Below are positions 39,086 to 51,118 of a DNA stretch of 64,000 bases, piece by piece. The stretch comes from Musa acuminata AAA Group. Taxonomy: Eukaryota; Streptophyta; Magnoliopsida; Zingiberales; Musaceae. Below the pieces are notes generated by a model. The model was not told the DNA's origin and ran no database searches. It saw nothing but the letters and a program-made list of their open reading frames with translations. The position numbers and the translations under genes were made by a program. The first letter of the stretch is position 1; every line of letters begins with the position of its first letter. The stretch spans positions 17,407,501 through 17,471,500 of the forward strand of contig NC_088347.1 of assembly GCF_036884655.1 (NCBI RefSeq), given 5' to 3'.

Positions 39086-40375
39086 TGTTGAATCTCATAT
39101 TTTGATGATAAAATCAATTGATGGGTTAATTGATCTAATCCATATTATTAAGTTAAGTGTGCAGGATTAACTACGATAGCTTGAAGACATAAAGCAAGTC
39201 TACCGGAGTCAAGTTCGATAGGTGTTCGAGAGTCCACCGAAAGTCCGAAGATTCGTCGAAGATGCTGTCGGAACCAACCGAGAAGAAATCGGGGACTTGT
39301 TGAAGTTTTCAGAAGTCCGCCGAAGATATCGTCGGAGGTTCGCAGAGATCACCGAGAAGGCTCGGCTACTCGCTGAACTTGCCACAAGATCGAGAGCCTA
39401 CTGGGAGTCTGCCGAAAAAAATCCGAGGGTATATCGGAAGTCCGCTGGAAGATCGCCAGAAAGCTCGTCGAAAGGAGACTCGACGTTTGCCGGTTAAAAA
39501 CTTGCTTAGGACTATGTTTTCAGTTGTGTAGTTTAAATGTAATTAGGGTTAGGATTAAGGGATAATCCTATATCCTGGTTAGGGGCGAACTGGGCCCGAA
39601 TATGACTTGGTTTGGGCCAAATCTGAAGCCCAACCAGTGACCCGTAAGGTCGGGCAATGGAACCGCTGGACTGGGCGGTGGCACCGCCCAGAACCCGAAT
39701 GATCGGGCGGTGGTACCGTCGGACTGGGCAGTGGCACCGCCTAGCACCTAAGAGGTCCGGTGGTGGCACCGCCAATACACTATCAGTGTTAGACACTGAC
39801 AGGCGATGGCACCGCCATTGATAGGTGGTGGCATCGCTAGCACCGGGAAACCCAAAAGAAATTCAAATTTGAATCCTCTTGGGGCCTATAAATACCCTGC
39901 AATTCTCAGCAGAGGATATAATTTTTTAAGAAGCAATAGATTGAGATAAAAGCCTTCACAAAGTCTTTAGCAAGTCTTGTTTTTAATTGCTTGAGTGTTC
40001 ACCTCCTTCTTTTTTGTTGAAAATTTGTAAGAGTGTGAACCACTTGTAAAAGGTTGTAAGAGGGGTATTTGTCCTTCCCCTTCAAAGTGATTTGCTAGTG
40101 GAAGTTGTGAGCCTCAACGAAGAAGGTTTCGCAAGTGGATGTAGGTCATTTTGACTGAACCACTTTAAATTGGTATGTTCCTTGAATGTGTGAGTACTTA
40201 CCTTTCTGAAATTATTATTTACACTGCAGCAAGCTTTCGTTTTCATCCTCTCACTTTTCTCAAGTTACTATCGAATCGAAATCTCCTCACATTTACGAAT
40301 TTATTTTCAAACTTACAAGTTTTAATCCACTGCACTAATTCACCCCCCCCTCTTAGTGCTGCTCCGATCCTAACA
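39086..40375 (+). repeat. 5' LTR of SIRE-type element
   Basis: 1290 bp, from TGTTGAATCTC to GATCCTAACA. It contains GC-rich GGCGGTGGCACCGCC-type words at about 39655-39835 and the TATA box CCTATAAATACC near 39887. Confidence 0.92.
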
Positions 40376-40377
40376 AT

Positions 40378-40389
40378 TGGTATCAGAGC
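40378..40389 (+). other. Primer-binding site of SIRE-type element
   Basis: TGGTATCAGAGC, two bases after the 5' LTR. Confidence 0.95.
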
Positions 40390-40475
40390 AAGGTTCACTC
40401 TCATATTTGGTTTAATACCCAAAAGAGATAGCTTACTCTGGCATACAAGAGGGTCACTCTATTATACGTCCACAT

Positions 40476-41680
40476 ATGTTTAATGGGTCAGATTACACGT
40501 ATTGGAAGACTCGTATGAGGATCTTCCTTATTTTCATGGATTTTGTGCTTTGGAATATTGTCGAAAATAGATTTCAAAAATCTTCTCTTCTGATGAGCGA
40601 GTGGGATGAATCGGAGAAGAAGGTTTTTGCTTTAAACGCAAAGGCTATGAATGCCTTGTTTTGTGCACTTGACAAAAATAAATTTAATCATGTTTCGATT
40701 TGCGATTCAGCTTTTGATATTTAGAGAACTCTTGATGTCACTTATGAAGGCACTAGCCGAGTGAAAGAGTCCAAAATCAACATTCTTGTGCATTCTTATG
40801 AACTTTTCTAGATGAAACCAAGTGAGTCAATCGGAGACATGTACACCCGTTTCACGGATGTCATCAATGGACTCAAAGCTCTTGGTAAAGGTTTTTCTAA
40901 CTTTGAACTAGTAACTAAAATTTTAAGATCCCTTCCAAAGAGTTGGGATTTAAAAGTTACGGTCATTCAAGAGGCCAAGAACCTTAAAACATTTCCTCTT
41001 GAAGAACTTATTGGGTCTCTTATGACCTAGAAATGATGTGTCATGCTCATGAAGAGCTCGAGAACCCCCTTCCAAAGAACAGGAAGGATATGACACTTAG
41101 AACACAAGAAGACCATTTGAAAGGAATATCAAGTGAAGAGGATAGTGACGATGACATTGCACTTTTAACTCGAAATTTTAAAAAATTTATAAGAAAGAAC
41201 AAATTAAAAAATGACATCAAAAACAAACTTGAACATAAAAAGGACCAAGTAATATGCTACGAATGCAAGAAGCCAGGGCACTTCAAAAATGAATGCCCCC
41301 AAGCCAAGATGAAGCAACTGAAGAAGAAGAAAGCTTTGAAAGCGACTTGGGATGACTCAAGTGATTCCAAGAATGAAGAAGCTAGCAACAAAGAGGAGGC
41401 AAACTTCGTGCTAATGACTTTAGGAGGAGAGGTATGTGATTTAATTAATAAATATTTATCTTTTGATGAACTTTCTATCGCTTTTCATGAATTATTTGAT
41501 GAGTGTAGAACTATTAGTAAGAAGTTCAATCTATTTAAGAAAGAGCATGCCTTACTACAAAATAAGCTTGATAGTCTTCAAACTCCTCCATACTCTAAGT
41601 GTGAACACTTAGAAGCAATAAAAAATGAGAATTTGCTACTCAAAGAGACCTTAAACTTGAGACCTTAAACAAGTTTAAGG
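40476..41680 (+). pseudogene. SIRE gag (capsid/nucleocapsid) with stops and a frameshift
   Basis: A copia capsid starting near MFNGSDYTYWKTRMRIF, with YEGTSRVKESKI and LRSLPKSWDLKV blocks. A CCHC knuckle (CYECKKPGHFKNEC) lies at about 41257-41298, followed by an acidic/lysine-rich coiled region. Stops at about 40723 and 40810 stand where intact relatives have Trp and Gln, and a one-base loss near 41028 shifts the frame. When intact it would form the cytoplasmic particle of the element. Confidence 0.9.
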
Positions 41681-41689
41681 TCGGTAGCA

Positions 41690-43910
41690 AAGGCTTGGAC
41701 ATGATCCTTGCAAACAAGGGTCACGTCGCAAATAGAAGTGGAATTGGTTTTGTGAGAGGATCTCACCAAAATCCTACCACCTTCATTAAATGACCTACAT
41801 TATATGTTTCACCTCATTTGAAATGCAACTTTTGTTGTAAATCCGGACATGTTGTTTACAAATGTCCATTTAAGAAAATTAGTCCATATAAGTTGATATG
41901 GGTTCCTAAAGGAACTATAAATAATTCAATGATGAATAACAAAATTAGTAGATCAATTTTTGAGGCACTCAAAATCAAATGGGTACCTAAAAACCATCCT
42001 CTTTTGTAGACAAACTCACAAGCTAGGAGCAAGAGATGGTATCTTGATAGTGGATGCTCAAGGCATATGACCGGAAATCCATCTTATTTTTCTATGCTCA
42101 CTAGCAAAGAAGAAGGGTATGTCACCTTCGGAGACAACAACAAAGGTAAAATCATTGGCAAGGGAACCATAGGTAACAAATCAAGTTTTTCAATTGATGA
42201 TGTACTGCTAGTTGATGGATTGAAACATAATCTCTTAAGCATTAGTCAATTATACAATAAAGGTTACATCGTTAGATTTGAATCTAATGTGTGCATTATT
42301 GAAAAACCAAACAATAACATATCAATGATATTCTTAAAACAAAATAATGTCTACACCAGCAACCTTGATGGACTTAATAATAAAATGTGCTTTTCCGTTT
42401 TAAATGATGATGCTTGGCTTTGGCATAGGAGATTAGGCCATGCAAGTATGAAACTAATATCTAAGATTTCATCTAGAGAGTTAGTACGAGAGATTCCCAA
42501 TATGAAGTTTGTTAATGACAAAGTGTGTGATGCTTGTCAACTAGGAAAACAAATAAAAATTAGTTTCAAACGAAAAAATCAAATTAGCACCACTAGACCA
42601 TTGCAATTGATTCATTTGGACTTATTTGGACCAATTGACACAATGAGTCTAGGAGGAAGCAAATATGCCTTCGTATTGTAGATGACTATAGTAGATACAC
42701 TTGGACCTATTTCTTGGCTCACAAAAGTAATTGTTTCAAATGTTTCTCTAAATTTTGTAAACTTACTCAAAACGAAAAAGGCTTCATGATTTCATCAATT
42801 CGGAGTGATCACGATGGCAAATTTTAAAATCGTGACTTCCAAAGTTTTTGTGAATCCAATGGATATAATCATAACTTCTCCACTCCGAGAAATCCTCAAC
42901 AAAACAAGGTAGTTAAAAGAAAAAATAGAAATTGATAAGAAATGACAAGAACCATGTTAAATGAACATAGTCTACCTAAGTATTTTTGGGCCGAAGCCAT
43001 TAATACGGCTTGCTATGTCATGAATAGGGTTCTAATAAGACCATCTCTATCAAAAACTCTCTATGAATTATGAAATAACAAAAAACCAAATGTTTCTTAT
43101 TTTAAAGTTTTCGATTGCAAATGCTTTATTTTGAATGAAAAGGATGCTTTAGGAAAATTTGATGCTAAATCCGATGAAGGCATCTTTCTTGGTTACTCTT
43201 ATGTTTCTAAGGCTTTTCATGTTTTTAACAAAAGAATCTTAGTTATAAAAGAGTCTATTCATGTAGTTTTTAATGAAAATTTTGAGTTAAAGAAAAATAA
43301 TTTTGATGATGATCTTGGTTTTGATAATTTGAATTTAAATGAACCCCCTCCCCAAAATAGCAACTTAGATGCATCTTCTTCCGAAATTTCCTTACCCAAG
43401 GAATGGAAGTATGTAGATGCTCATCTAAAGGAGCTAATTATAGGAGATACATCAAACGGGGTTCAAACTTGTTCTTCCTTCAAGAATTTTTGTGCTAACG
43501 CCTCCTTCCTTTCTTAAATTGAACCTAAATGCATTGATGAAGCCTTGAAAGATGATTCATGAGTTATTGCAATGCAAGAGGAATTGAACCAATTTGAGAG
43601 GAATGAGATATGGAAGCTTGTTCCTAGACCTAGTGACCATTTAGTCATAGGTACTAAATGGGTCTTTAGAAACAAGCAAGATGAATACGGTATCGTGGTT
43701 AGAAACAAGACTAAACTAGTGGCCAAAGGTTTCAACGAAGAAGAAGGTATCGACTACGAAGAGACCTTCACTCCTGTGGCAAGATTAGAAGCCATTAGGA
43801 TGCTCCTTACCTATACTAGTAGTAATGATTTTAAACTATTTCAAATGGATGTCAAAAGTGCTTTCTTGAATGGTGTTATTTCCAAAGAAGTGTATGTTGA
43901 ATAACCACCC
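41690..43910 (+). pseudogene. SIRE second zinc knuckle, protease and integrase
   Basis: A second CCHC knuckle (CNFCCKSGHVVYKC) lies at about 41824-41865. The aspartic protease site LDSGCSRHMTG is at about 42043-42075. The gag-pre-integrase block (WHRRLGHASMKLI...CDACQLGKQ) is at about 42420-42560, and the integrase core start LDLFGPID is at about 42615. Stops interrupt the integrase (about 42680 and 42826). A C-terminal integrase part (DEGIFLGYSYVSKAFHVFN) lies at 43165-43230. The last part overlaps the start of the RT region. Confidence 0.85.
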
Positions 43911-44962
43911 AGATTTGAAAATTCTCTTCTTCCTAATCATGTATTTAGATTGACTAAGGTTCTCTATGGCTTAAAACAAGCTCCTAGAGCTTAGTATGAA
44001 AGGCTTAGTTCCTTTCTTATTTTAAATAATTTTACAAAAGGCAAGGTTGATACTACATTGTTTATCAAATATTTTGAAAATAATTTTCTTATTGTTCAAA
44101 TTTATGTTGACGATATTATTTTTGGTTCTTCGGATGAATCACTATGTGAATCATTTGCCAAATGTATGAGTCATAAATTTGAAATGAGCCTAATGGGAGA
44201 ATTAACCTTCTTTTTAGGATTGTAAATTAAACAACTTAGTAATGGTATATTTCTTAATCAAATGGATGAAAATGGTGAAAACTTTGATAAAAAACGTATA
44301 GAGGAATGATAGGAAGTCTACTTTACCTCACCATGACTAGACCATATATTATGTTTAGTGTAGGACTTTACGCTAAGTTTCAATCTAATCCTAAATTATC
44401 TCATCTTAAAAGTGTTAAAAGAATTTTTAGATATCTTAAAGGAACTCCCAATTTAGGATTGTGGTATCCGAAATCTGATAAATTCGATTTAATAGCTTAT
44501 GCAAATGCCAATTTTGGCGGATGTAGGATAGATATAAAAAGCAAATCCGGAACATGCCAATTTTTAGGACATGCACTTATTTCTTGGACTTCCAAGAAAT
44601 AAAATTCGATTGTACTATCTACGACGGAAGTCGAATACATAGCTGCAAGTGCATGATGTGCACAAGTTGTTTAGATGAAGAATACACTGGAAGACTATGA
44701 AATTTACTTGAAGAACATTCCCATAAAATGTGACAATACAAGTGTCATTTGTCTTACCAAAAATCTAATTCAACACTCTAGAACTAAGCATATCAACATT
44801 AGGCATCATTTTATATGCGATCATGTCCTTAACAATAATTTCATTCTAGAGTTTATTGACACAAAGCATCAATTAGCAGACATTTTTACAAAAGCCTTAA
44901 ATGAAGATCAATTTGACTTTATTAGAAGGGAACTAGGCATGTTAAATTGTCCTTGTGAATGA
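43572..44962 (+). pseudogene. SIRE reverse transcriptase and RNase H
   Basis: The RT begins near GTKWVFRNKQDEYG and has FQMDVKSAFLNG and the catalytic YVDD (about 44104-44115, IYVDDIIF). RNase H follows from about 44306, with YLTMTRPYIMFSVG, YANANFGGC and, after stops, TKHINIRHHF and TKHQLADIFTKAL near the end. Stops at about 43902, 43993, 44223, 44307 and 44600-44672 mostly replace Trp or Gln codons by single transitions. Confidence 0.9.
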
Positions 44963-45846
44963 GCTTGATTGTATGTATTTTCTAAAATTTTTCATCCTCT
45001 TTCTAGTTTTCATGGATTTGACTTCTTTCTTATTATTGTAAACATCTATACTACCTTGACATGCGTTTGACATTATCCTAGTATATGATGTTGGATGTTT
45101 CTTTCTAAAATTTTGTCAACATTTTGATAGCTCCTTCATGTTATTTTGGATGATTTGATGTCTTCCTTGAATGATCAATATTAATGCCAAGTTGAAGCTT
45201 TGTCAATTTTGCCATCTTCTTTTCAAGATTTTTTCTTATGAGATGATTTTATGAATGTCTTCAATGATCATGAGTTTTATGCTTAACACCTCATCTCCTT
45301 TTTGTTGATGACAAAGGGGGAGAAGAATGTGCAAAAGATTAATGACTTGTGTAAAATATGAATTGCAAAAGCTAATATGTTGTGTAATGCAAATTTCTTA
45401 TATGCATCCATAGCATGGCTTATATGAATTGCAAAAGTTAATATGTTATGTAATGCAAATGTCTTATATGCATCGTAAAACTTTTTGAGAATATCGCAAT
45501 ATGAAAGTTTTTAGATTGGTTGTCGTTTCATCTCATGATCATATGAAATTATGCCTTACATTTATATCATGAGATTTATGTTAAAAGTTCATATCTCTTG
45601 TCGAAATAATAATTGTCTTTTATCATTCGACTTGAAAATAATTTTTATAGCTTGAAATTATGAGAAATATGAAGTTTCGTATTTGCTCATTCTTATAGAA
45701 AATAACGATAAGTTCAATGGATAGAACTTATCGGTTTGGGCTTGAATTCAAAGAAATTAAATTCAAGAGATTTTATCTTCTCATTATATGACATGTAGAT
45801 AGGGGGAGTTATGTTTAACTCCGTTATCAATTGATTGTCATCATAA
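44963..45846 (+). other. Non-coding spacer between RNase H and 3' LTR
   Basis: About 880 bp with no env-like frame. It contains TTTGTTGATGACAAAGGGGG near 45302, the purine-rich landmark typical of SIRE elements, upstream of the final purine tract. Confidence 0.7.
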
Positions 45847-45861
45847 AAAAGGGAGAGATTG
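45847..45861 (+). other. Polypurine tract of SIRE-type element
   Basis: AAAAAAGGGAGAGAT immediately before the 3' LTR start TGTTGAATC. Confidence 0.85.
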
Positions 45862-47073
45862 TTGAATCTCATATTTTGATGATGAAATCAACTGATGGGT
45901 TAATTGATCTAATCCATATTATTAAGTTAAGTGTGCAGGATTAACTACGATAGCTTGAAGACATAAAGCAAGTCTACCGGAGTCAAGTTCGATAGGTGTT
46001 CGAGAGTTTGTCGAAAGTCCGAAGATTCGTCGGAGATGTTGCCGGAACCAATCGAGAAGAAATCGGGGACTTGTCGAAGTTTTCGGAAGTCCGCCGAAGA
46101 GATCGTCAGAGATTCACGGAGATCACCAAGAAGGCTCGGCTACTCGCTGAACTCACCACAAGATCGGGAGCCTGCTGGGAGTCTGCCGGAAGAAATCCGA
46201 GGGTGTATCGGAAGTCCACCGGAAGATCGTCGGAAAGCTCGCCGGAAGGAGACTCGACGTTTGCTGGTTAAAAACTTGCTTAGGACTATGTTTTCAGTTG
46301 CGTAGTTTGCATGTAATTAGGGTTAGGATTAAGGGATAATCTTATATCCTAGTTAGGGGCCAATTGGGCCCGAATATGACTTGGTTTGGGCCAGATCTGA
46401 AGCCCAACCAGTGACTCGTAAGATTGGGCGGTGGAACCATCAGACTGGGCAGTGGCACCGCCTAGAACCCGAAGGATCGGGCGGTGGTACCATCGGACTA
46501 GGCGGTGGCACCGCCAGTATACTATTAGTGTCAAACATTGACAGGTGGTGGCACCGACACTGACAGGCGATGGCACCGCTAGCACCGGGAAACCCAAAAG
46601 TAATTCAAATTTAGAGCCCAAATTTGAATCCTCTTGGGGCCTATAAATACCCCTCAATTCTCAGTAGATAATACAACTTTTTGAGAAGCAATAGATTAAG
46701 ATAAAAGCCTTAGCAAAGTCTTTAGCAAGTCTTGTTTTCAATTGCTTGAGTGTTCACCTCCTTCATTTTCGTTAAAAAATTGTATGAGTGTGAACCACTT
46801 GTAATAGGTTGTAAGAGGGGTATTTGTCCTTCCCCTTCAAAGTGATTTGCTAGTGGAAGTTGGGAGCCTCATCGAAGAAGGCTTCGCAAGTGGATGTAGG
46901 TCATTTTGACTGAACCACTTTAAATTGGTGTGTTACTTGAATGTGTGAGTACTTACCTTTCTGAAATTGTTATTTACACTATAGCAAGTTTTCGTTTTCA
47001 TCCTCTCACTTTACTCAAGTTGCTGTCAAATCAAAATCTCCTCGCATTTATAAATTCGTTTTCAAACTTACAA
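45862..47073 (+). repeat. 3' LTR of SIRE-type element, truncated
   Basis: It matches the 5' LTR over 1212 bp (TATA box at about 46641) and stops at CAAACTTACAA. The last ~65 bp, with CTCTTAGTGCT and the CTAACA end, are missing. The break coincides with the start of duplication unit 2. Confidence 0.9.
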
Positions 47074-47239
47074 ATTGTTATTTATTTCATCCCCATAAAA
47101 CATCCTTTCTGAATCATCTTTACTGTTTTGCCTTTAGTCTCGCACAATCTCCACTCGGTGCAATTACTCGTCACCGAATTTAAATATCAGATATATCAAG
47201 GGAAAAAAAAGATAAAAGAAAAATGGTAGATTCTTGATG

Positions 47240-47697
47240 TCTAAGTTTAAATATCAGATATATCACTAGGATGATGAAATCATTATCTAATAATAAGGTA
47301 TCATCAACCATCCAATATTCCGTGAGCAGATCGATTAATGAACTTATTCTCCAATGAACACATATCTCTAGTATCCCTACATGAGTAACTATGAAACCAG
47401 TTACCTCCATCATATAGACGAGTATACAGCACATCAGTTTATTCGATTATCTCAATATTCCTCTCGAGTGATCTATGACTAGGATTATTTAGAGTCTATG
47501 TTTAAAGGTGAATCGATCTTATTATCGTGATCTCATTATGATCTAATTTTCATTGCACAAATTCATGGACATCATAATATATGCAATGGGCAATATAAAG
47601 TAAAAAAAAATCAAATAAATAATAAGTAAAAAGAGTACATAGCGTGACACACGTGCTATCACTCATGTGAATGGCTTGCAGGGCACCTATGACTAAT
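47240..47697 (-). repeat. Truncated LTR-A (copy 2)
   Basis: Counterpart of 29205-29630, with the same outer break point. It retains the ~50-bp stretch (GGTATCATCAACC...) lost in copy 1. Confidence 0.7.
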
Positions 47698-47807
47698 AAT
47701 ATATATATATACATATATATGTACATATATATATGTACATATATATATGTACATATATATATATGTATATACATATATATATACATATACATATATATAT
47801 GTATATA

Positions 47808-47870
<63 letters not shown>

Positions 47871-47982
47871 GTACATATATATATACATATACATATATAT
47901 ATACATATACATATATATATACATATACATATATATATACATATATATATATATATGTATATACATATATATATATATATAC

Positions 47983-48020
<38 letters not shown>

Positions 48021-48045
48021 ATATGTATATATATATGTATATACA

Positions 48046-48077
<32 letters not shown>

Positions 48078-48142
48078 CATATATATATACATATGTATAT
48101 ATATACATATATATATACATATGTATATATATATGTATATAC

Positions 48143-48182
<40 letters not shown>
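47697..48182. repeat. Expanded compound (AT)n/ACATAT satellite (copy 2)
   Basis: About 485 bp of TA repeats broken regularly by ACATAT and GTACAT/GTATAC words. It is at the same position as the 117-bp pure AT tract in copy 1. All long Tyr/Ile reading frames here, on both strands, are artefacts of the repeat. Confidence 0.97.
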
Positions 48183-48736
48183 GGGTGTGTGTGTATAAGC
48201 AATCATACATCACATAAGCAATTACACCAAATGATAATGGACCACAACTTAATGTGATCAAGCCCAGGGCATTGAGCCTAATCATTCACATCATGATCTA
48301 TGTATGCATCGGTGCATCTCCATACCTTGTGATCATCCATCTCGTCATCGGTTCCACTAGCATCTCGTTGCATCTCGATATGTCATGATCATCTATCTTG
48401 ACCTCGTGGGTCATATTATCACTTTCATGCTCCCGCTACGTTTTCTCATGCGATTACAACATAATCATAAGCATACATGCCCGAAAATAAATGAGAAAAA
48501 TATAGGCTCATAAGCCTCAATAATAATAATAATAATCATATCACATATACACATACATCACATCATATGATCTATGATCATCCGTCCACATCATACATCA
48601 CATGTATACATCATCACGTAGGACTACTAGAAAATAATAATAATAATTAATTAAATTATTTAATTAATAACTTGATAGAATTTTTATGGTACCTTACCCT
48701 AGGGTGCCCCATGCGGCTAGGAAACCCTGGCCGCTA
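48183..48736 (-). mobile_element. Left part of the LTR-A interior (copy 2)
   Basis: Matches 29760-30270 (AGCCC, GCATCGGTGCATCTCCAT, ATCATCACGTAG and other words). It is interrupted at 48737 by the chromovirus and resumes at 55152. Confidence 0.75.
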
Positions 48737-49517
48737 TGTCACAGCCTTAGCTGGAATTGCCTAAGGCGTGAGGCACCCTTGCGGCCAAGATATGAACTTA
48801 GCTTGCATTGCCTAAGTCACGAGGCACCATTACGGCAAAGACGCGAACTTAGCTTCCGTTGCCTAAGTCGCGCTTTGCCCTTGCGATATTGCTCCGCAAA
48901 AATCAGCCCACTTGTAACCTCTCGTAGGTCCCGAAGGACCTGTAAAAGAGAAAGTTGATTAGTTCGAAAGAACGAGCGACAGACAAGTCCCGACGTCTCG
49001 CGAAAAGGGAAAGCTTTACAAGCAATTCAGCGAGCACCTTGCATACACAAGAGAAAAGAGGGAGAGGGGGAAAATAAGGACTTTAGAGGGTTGAACGAAT
49101 AGCTGCAAGTCCACAAACAGCTACTCATCGGGTGCTAGGTGCGATAACAAGTTCCCGTCAAGGTAATGTGCGAACTTGCGAAAGGTTATTCAACGTCGAC
49201 ACTATACCGAAGCCCCATCTAGCCCTGTGCCATATGGGGGGTTCAAAGGGGCTGAGATGGCTGACGTTTTGGTGAGCGGAGGTGGACTGCAGAAAACAAC
49301 CCGTGGCACACGAAAACGGAGCTGTTTTGGGTTATTTTGCTCGGTTCGGTGAGCGGTCGCTTGGTAACGCTGCAACTTGTTCGAACTTACATTTTTACAT
49401 GCAAAATGACTCAAAACCAAGGCAAAATATGCTGCCAAGAAGCTGTACACGTGGATGTGAGCAATGAACGGTTCGTTGAACGGAGTTGTTGCGGGTGCAC
49501 GATGATTGTCCGTAACA
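48737..49517 (-). repeat. 3' LTR of the chromovirus
   Basis: 781 bp matching 54358-55151, with a few substitutions and small indels (for example an extra GGCTGTTTTGG-type unit in the other copy near 54950). Confidence 0.92.
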
Positions 49518-49530
49518 TTCTCCCCCACTT
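49518..49530 (-). other. Polypurine tract of the chromovirus
   Basis: In minus sense AGTGGGGGAGAA, directly before the 3' LTR. Confidence 0.85.
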
Positions 49531-49544
49531 AAACTATCGACGCC

Positions 49545-49990
49545 CTCGTCGACGCTTATTGGTAGTTGTTGATGATTGCTTCTTCATGTCATATGGCATC
49601 TTCAGGCTCCCAATTGGCTTCAGTTCGGGGAAGCTTTTGCCACTTCACCAAGTACTCTGTCTGCTTAGCTCCATTGGGTAGCTTTATCTTGCGGTCTGCC
49701 AGAATGGTTTCAACTTGCTTCTTGTAGGAGGCTGTGGTGGGGGGTAGCCGAGTTGAAACACTTCGAAAAGCATCTTACAGATCTGAGTGGTAGGCTTTTA
49801 GGTTGCTAGCATGAAGAACATTATGAATTTTGAACCACGCCGGTAGCTGTAATTTGTAGGAGACGTTGCTTACCCTACTGATAATTGGGAAGGGGCCTTC
49901 ATACTTGTGCACCAATCCTTTGTGGACTTTGTTTCTAAAGAAATGGAGTGATGCTGGTTGGAGCTTTACCAACACCAAATCGCCGACCTT
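49545..49990 (-). pseudogene. Chromovirus integrase C-terminus and chromodomain
   Basis: The 49775-49978 frame reads VHKGLVHKYEGPFPI and NVLHASNLKAYH, the GPF/Y region of the integrase C-terminus. After a frame break the sequence to about 49560 reads VETILADRKIK, QTEYLVKW and TEANWEPEDAI, a chromodomain that in relatives guides integration to modified chromatin. A stop stands where Trp is expected after EPEDAI. Confidence 0.85.
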
Positions 49991-51118
49991 GAACTCTTGT
50001 GGTCACCTTCCCAAGTCTGCCCACTTCTTCATCCTTTTTGCCGCCTTCTCCAAGTAAGCCCACGCAATATCTGCATTTCGGTGCCACTCCTTTGCGAAGT
50101 GGTAGGCTAACGGACTACTCCCAGTATACCCAATTGCCATGGTATAAGGAGCTAACAGTTGTTGTCCTATAATGATCTCGAAGGGGCTCTTGTTGGACGC
50201 AGAGCTCCGCTACAAGTTGTAGGAGAATTGGGCATTGTCCAACAATTTCACCCAATCTCGTTGGTTGGCACTCACATAGTGCCAAAGATGTTGCTCCAGG
50301 AGCGAGTTTATCCTCTCAGTTTGGTCATCCATCTAGGGGTGGAGACTTATAGAGAAGTATAACTTGGATCCCAATAGTTTGAATAGCTCGGTCTAGAATC
50401 ATCCCAAGAATCGAGCATCTCGATCGCTGATGATATTGTGCGGGACTCCCCAATATTTCACCATATCCTTCATCATCAGCTTGGCCGCCTCCTATGCTGA
50501 ATAGTGTAGGGGAGCAGCAATGAAAGTTGCATACTTTGAAAATCGATCAACTACCACGAGTATCGATCCGAGTCTTCCTACTAGTGGCAAGCTTGATATG
50601 AAGTCTAAGGAAATGCTCTCCCATGGCCTTTCTGGTACGGGCAACGACTCCAAAAGTCCCACCGGCTTCCGCTGCTCCGCCTTGTCTTGTTGGTAAGTGA
50701 GACACGTTCGAACATATTCCTCCACATCAGTCCTCATCTTCGACTAGTAGAAGGCCCTCTCCATGAGAGCCAACTTTCGATGAATACTTGGGTGTCCAGC
50801 CCAAAGGGAATTGTGACACTCTTTTAAGAGTTCATGCCTTAAATTGTCCACTCGAGGAATATAAACTCTATTCCCCTTTGTGTACACGAGTCCCTCTTGG
50901 ACTCAAAATCATCGTGTCTTGCCTTCTTTAATGAGCTGTATCAGGATGACTGCCTGGGGGTCACTATACAGTCCATCCCTGATCCTGGAAAAGAAGTTGG
51001 AGTGCAACTGACTCACTTGGCCTCCGCCCTCCAATTGTACGGCATTCACACGCTCCACCTTCTGACTCAATGCATCGGCCATGACATTTGCCTTTCCAAG
51101 CTTGTACTCCATTGCCAT
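49991..51118 (-). pseudogene. Chromovirus integrase zinc-binding and core region
   Basis: MRTDVEEYVRTCLTYQQDKA (about 50678-50737) is the end of the zinc-binding domain, followed by ERPWESISLDFISSLP and VVDRFSKYATF of the DDE core. The part from 50490 down is broken by stops. At the upper end, LGKANVMADALSQK (near 51100) marks the RNase H/integrase border. Confidence 0.85.

Larger units (their letters stand above)
39086..47073 (+). mobile_element. SIRE-type Ty1/copia retrotransposon, decayed, 3' LTR truncated
   Basis: The element has a 5' LTR at 39086-40375, a tRNA-Met primer site at 40378-40389, gag with two zinc knuckles, then protease, integrase, reverse transcriptase and RNase H in copia order. 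A purine tract at 45847-45861 and a 3' LTR at 45862-47073 follow. The 3' LTR lacks its last ~65 bp and runs into unit 2 of the duplication, so no target duplication is available on the right. Large gag and a long spacer between RNase H and the 3' LTR fit the SIRE/Maximus lineage. Many stops make it non-autonomous today. Confidence 0.9.

Noticed and set aside
39222..39497. Arg/Ser-rich frame also found at 45996-46271
   Set aside because: Present in both LTRs of the SIRE element at the same LTR position; LTR sequence, not a gene.
44963..45846. Env-like gene known from some SIRE elements
   Set aside because: No open frame with membrane segments or coiled coil is present in the spacer.
47550..48285. 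Long Tyr/Ile-rich reading frames on both strands
   Set aside because: They are translations of an (AT)n/ACATAT satellite and have no protein-like composition.
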